This document shows, in pieces, positions 62,152 through 64,000 of a stretch of DNA of 64,000 nt. Where the stretch lies: assembly GCF_000026045.1 (NCBI RefSeq), contig NC_007426.1, forward strand, positions 2,294,001 through 2,358,000. Direction: 5' to 3'. The stretch's first letter is position 1. Each line of letters begins with the position of its first letter. The translations under genes were made by a program, and so were the position numbers. Below the pieces are notes generated by a model, which ran no database searches, was not told where the DNA came from, and was given only the letters and a program-made list of their open reading frames with translations. Origin of the DNA: Natronomonas pharaonis DSM 2160 (GTDB lineage Archaea > Halobacteriota > Halobacteria > Halobacteriales > Haloarculaceae).

Positions 62152-62718
62152 TTAACCTTCGAAGTCTCGACGCATTGCGATTTCGAACCACGGGCAGAGC
62201 CGTAGCTGTCGGTACCAGCGCTGATTCTCATAGAGGCGTTCGTAGGGAGCCCAAAGCACTCCGGCCACCTCTTCTTCGTCAGGGTCGAGCGAGACGTCGT
62301 CGAGCGTGCACTGCAGGACCGAACAGACCTCCCATTCGAGGCCTGCATCCAGATAATACCGCTTGTACTCGAACTTGTCTGTCACCCGGAGGTCACTGTA
62401 CTGGTCGGGGGTGACTCCCAGTTCCTCTTCGAGCCGTTCTCGGGTTGCTTCGAGTTGCGTCTGTCCCTCGACGGGATGCGAGGCCACGGTGCCGTCCCAA
62501 TGGGTGTCCCACAGGCGCTTTGTCGGCGCACGCTGAGCGAGCAGAACGTTGCCGTCGCCATCGAAAACGAGCACCGTAAACGCCCGGTGGCGGATGCCGT
62601 CGCCAGTGTGAGCGTCGAGGCGGTTGACAGTCCCTGCGGCGTTGTCGTCGCTGTCGACAGCGATGACATCTTGCCCGGCGTTCGGGTGGTCGGCCGTCTC
62701 GGCGTCGGTCGTATCCAT
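62152..62718 (-). CDS. idi: Isopentenyl-diphosphate delta-isomerase, type 1 (Nudix family)
   Basis: This encodes 188 residues from ATG 62718 (MDTTDAETADH). Nudix/IDI-1 features are AFTVLVFDGDGNVLLAQRA near 47, WDTHWDGTVASHPVEG near 70 and EATRERLEEELGV near 90, with the second catalytic motif EWEVCSV near 133. In bacterial and eukaryotic IDI-1 the segment WTNSVCGHP supplies the catalytic Cys; here that position is Ala. The catalytic Glu is retained. It interconverts IPP and DMAPP for lipids and for the carotenoids made by the crt genes in this window. Confidence 0.88.
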   Translation of the reverse strand: MDTTDAETADHPNAGQDVIAVDSDDNAAGTVNRLDAHTGDGIRHRAFTVLVFDGDGNVLLAQRAPTKRLWDTHWDGTVASHPVEGQTQLEATRERLEEELGVTPDQYSDLRVTDKFEYKRYYLDAGLEWEVCSVLQCTLDDVSLDPDEEEVAGVLWAPYERLYENQRWYRQLRLCPWFEIAMRRDFEG

Positions 62719-62775
62719 GCCCCATCCGACGGGCGGGGCCACCAAGGGCGCTTCGGCTTCATGGGTGGCGTGCCG

Positions 62776-63189
62776 CTATCCGCGGCGCTCGGCGAGAATG
62801 AGTCGGGTCTTCGTCGAGACGACCTCGTCGAGTTCGCGGGCACGAGTAATGAGGTCATTCAGTGTGCCCGTGTCCGTCGTGTCGACGACGACGACGACGT
62901 CTTCCTCACCGGAAACCTGCCAAACGAAGTCGACCTCGCGCCACTCGGTCATCCGGTCGGCGATGTCGCCGGTATCGACATCCACAGCGACGCTGATTTC
63001 TATCATCGCCTTCACGTTCCCGGTACGGGTTGCGATGGTGAACCGCTCGATAATTCCCTCTTCGAGCAGTCGCTCGACGCGGTTGCGAACCGTCCCCTCC
63101 GACGTGCCGACCTGTTCGGCGATTTCGGTGTAGGGGGTCCGGGAGTCGCGCCGGAGGATGGCGAGTATCTCTCTGTCGAGGTCGTCCAT
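62776..63189 (-). CDS. Lrp/AsnC-family transcriptional regulator
   Basis: This encodes 137 residues, the typical Lrp size. The winged HTH (DDLDREILAILRRDSRTPYTEIAEQVGTSEGTVRNRVERL) is followed by the RAM ligand-binding domain (AMIEISVAVDVDTGDIAD, VVVDTTDTGTLNDLITRAREL). It is divergent from carA, with a perfect palindrome between them, suggesting autoregulation and control of arginine/pyrimidine precursor synthesis. The ligand is probably an amino acid. Confidence 0.93.
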   Translation of the reverse strand: MDDLDREILAILRRDSRTPYTEIAEQVGTSEGTVRNRVERLLEEGIIERFTIATRTGNVKAMIEISVAVDVDTGDIADRMTEWREVDFVWQVSGEEDVVVVVDTTDTGTLNDLITRARELDEVVSTKTRLILAERRG

Positions 63190-63224
63190 CGAGATTCGTG
63201 GGTTGCGGCCGCCGGCACTTACCG

Positions 63225-63241
63225 ATTACGAATTTCGTAAT
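63225..63241. promoter_or_regulatory. 17-bp perfect palindrome, probable Lrp operator between lrp and carA
   Basis: ATTACGAATTTCGTAAT is symmetrical about its central T (63233). It lies 36 bases upstream of the lrp start and 51 bases upstream of carA. A half-site (TCGTAAT) recurs at 63287-63293 overlapping the carA start. Lrp-family proteins bind multiple half-sites of this kind. Confidence 0.7.
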
Positions 63242-63291
63242 GAGGCTTCGAACACAAGCGTTAATGCGGGGTATAGCATACGCATCTCGTA

Positions 63292-64000
63292 ATGACGGAC
63301 GCCTACGTGGCACTGGAAGACGGGCGTGTCGTGGAGGCACGCGCCCGTGCTCCCGGCCGCACGCGCGGTGAACTGGTTTTCACGACCGCCTACACCGGCT
63401 ACGAGGAATCGCTCACGGATCCGAGCTACGAGGAGCAGATTCTGACCTTCTCGTACCCGCTCATCGGCAACTACGGGGTTCGAGAGGAACGGTTCGAGTC
63501 CGACCGCGTCCACCCCCGTGGCGTCGTCGCCCGCGAGCTAACCGAGGATGTCGCCGAGTGGCTCGAAGACGAAGGCGTGCCGGCCGTCGACGCCCTCGAC
63601 ACGCGCGACCTCGTCACCGGCATCCGAGAGCAGGGAGCGATGAAATGCGGCATCGCTGCCGGCCCGGACGCGACCCCCGAAGACGCGGAGGCCGAACTGG
63701 CTGAGTGCAAGGGGATGAGCGAGCATACGGACATCGGCGGTCAGGTGTCCGTCGACGAACAGCTTACGTTCAACGCCGACGGTGACGGGCCGACTGTCGC
63801 GCTCGTCGACTGCGGGGCGAAAGGCTCCATCATCGACTCGCTCGTCGACCGCGGTGCTACTGTCGAGATGCTACCCTACGACGCGACGGCCGATGATGTC
63901 AAGGCTGTCGACCCCGACGTGCTGTTCATCTCCAACGGCCCGGGCGACCCCAAGAACTTCGAGGCAGCGGCCGACCTCGTCGACGAATACGCCGGTAACC
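63292..64000 (+). CDS. carA: Carbamoyl-phosphate synthase small subunit (partial, runs off right edge)
   Basis: The start is ATG 63292 and the frame is open to the window end, covering 236 residues; the glutamine amidotransferase active site (Cys and His) lies beyond. Visible features are the N-terminal domain TTAYTGYEESLTDPSYEEQILTFSYPLIGNYGV, SDRVHPRGVVARELTED, CGIAAGPD and the start of the amidotransferase domain VALVDCGAKGSIIDSLVDRG, LFISNGPGDP. It hydrolyses glutamine to supply ammonia for carbamoyl phosphate, used in pyrimidine and arginine synthesis. Probably under Lrp control. Confidence 0.95.
   Translation, partial: MTDAYVALEDGRVVEARARAPGRTRGELVFTTAYTGYEESLTDPSYEEQILTFSYPLIGNYGVREERFESDRVHPRGVVARELTEDVAEWLEDEGVPAVDALDTRDLVTGIREQGAMKCGIAAGPDATPEDAEAELAECKGMSEHTDIGGQVSVDEQLTFNADGDGPTVALVDCGAKGSIIDSLVDRGATVEMLPYDATADDVKAVDPDVLFISNGPGDPKNFEAAADLVDEYAGN

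Noticed and set aside
1-64000. tRNA, rRNA or CRISPR arrays
   Set aside because: I looked for T-arm consensus (GGTTCRA) with acceptor pairing and for regularly spaced direct repeats, and found none that hold up. The only regular repeats are inside coding sequences (TPEE linker, coiled coil, propeller blades).

Overview
The window is chromosomal DNA of a halophilic archaeon (class Halobacteria). Genes are dense, GC-rich and encode acidic proteins. The window carries archaeal or haloarchaeal marker genes (aIF5A, ribosomal protein S8e, TFB, an S-layer glycoprotein, a blue-copper halocyanin), Tat-type lipoproteins and a bacterioruberin gene set. A Natronomonas-like genus is plausible but not proven from sequence alone.

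Layout. 1-8.5 kb: a lipoprotein cut by the window edge, a KaiC-type double ATPase translationally coupled to a 1348-residue sensor kinase with two kinase cores, a relic of a sensory rhodopsin I-type gene directly behind it, and an NhaC antiporter. 8.7-18.3 kb: TspO, membrane proteins, small zinc-finger/HTH proteins, DedA, cupin, a 5'-truncated dehydrogenase, a DUF7504-like/flavin-binding fusion and an HTTM protein. 17.6-21.2 kb: a DtxR/MntR regulator and the Zn/Mn ABC transporter it probably controls, with two palindromic operators. 21.3-25.9 kb: the S-layer glycoprotein, a lipoprotein and an ATP-grasp enzyme. 26.0-27.6 kb: an IS200/IS605-type element with tnpB but no tnpA. 27.6-36.1 kb: halocyanin, reverse transsulfuration genes, a PQQ-like propeller lipoprotein, aIF5A with agmatinase, Nif3-like protein, amino-acid permease and UspA.

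36.1-41.1 kb holds the C50 carotenoid (bacterioruberin) genes crtD-lyeJ-cruF facing crtB. 41.2-45.2 kb has gcvT-gcvH, a NYN protein, a Na/Ca exchanger and a TatD-like hydrolase. A tnpB-only IS lies at 45.2-46.5 kb. 46.6-54.9 kb contains membrane proteins, an amidohydrolase, two tandem YdjM-like paralogues, an HTH regulator, S8e, a cupin, a coiled-coil membrane protein and a phosphate transporter with UspA. At 55.2-57.0 kb an IS605-type element with tnpA and tnpB abuts the 3' end of a narK-like gene. 57.2-64 kb has MoaB, a medium-chain dehydrogenase, an MmgE/PrpD protein, a TFB lacking its zinc-ribbon cysteines, IDI-1, an Lrp regulator and carA (cut by the right edge).

The most notable points are the KaiC / double-kinase / rhodopsin-relic arrangement, the zinc-ribbon-less TFB, a halocyanin with Gln in the axial-ligand position, two IS elements sharing ends with covarying hairpins (one apparently able to be moved by the other's TnpA), and clear palindromic operators at the metal-uptake and lrp-carA loci. 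No tRNA, rRNA or CRISPR array was seen.
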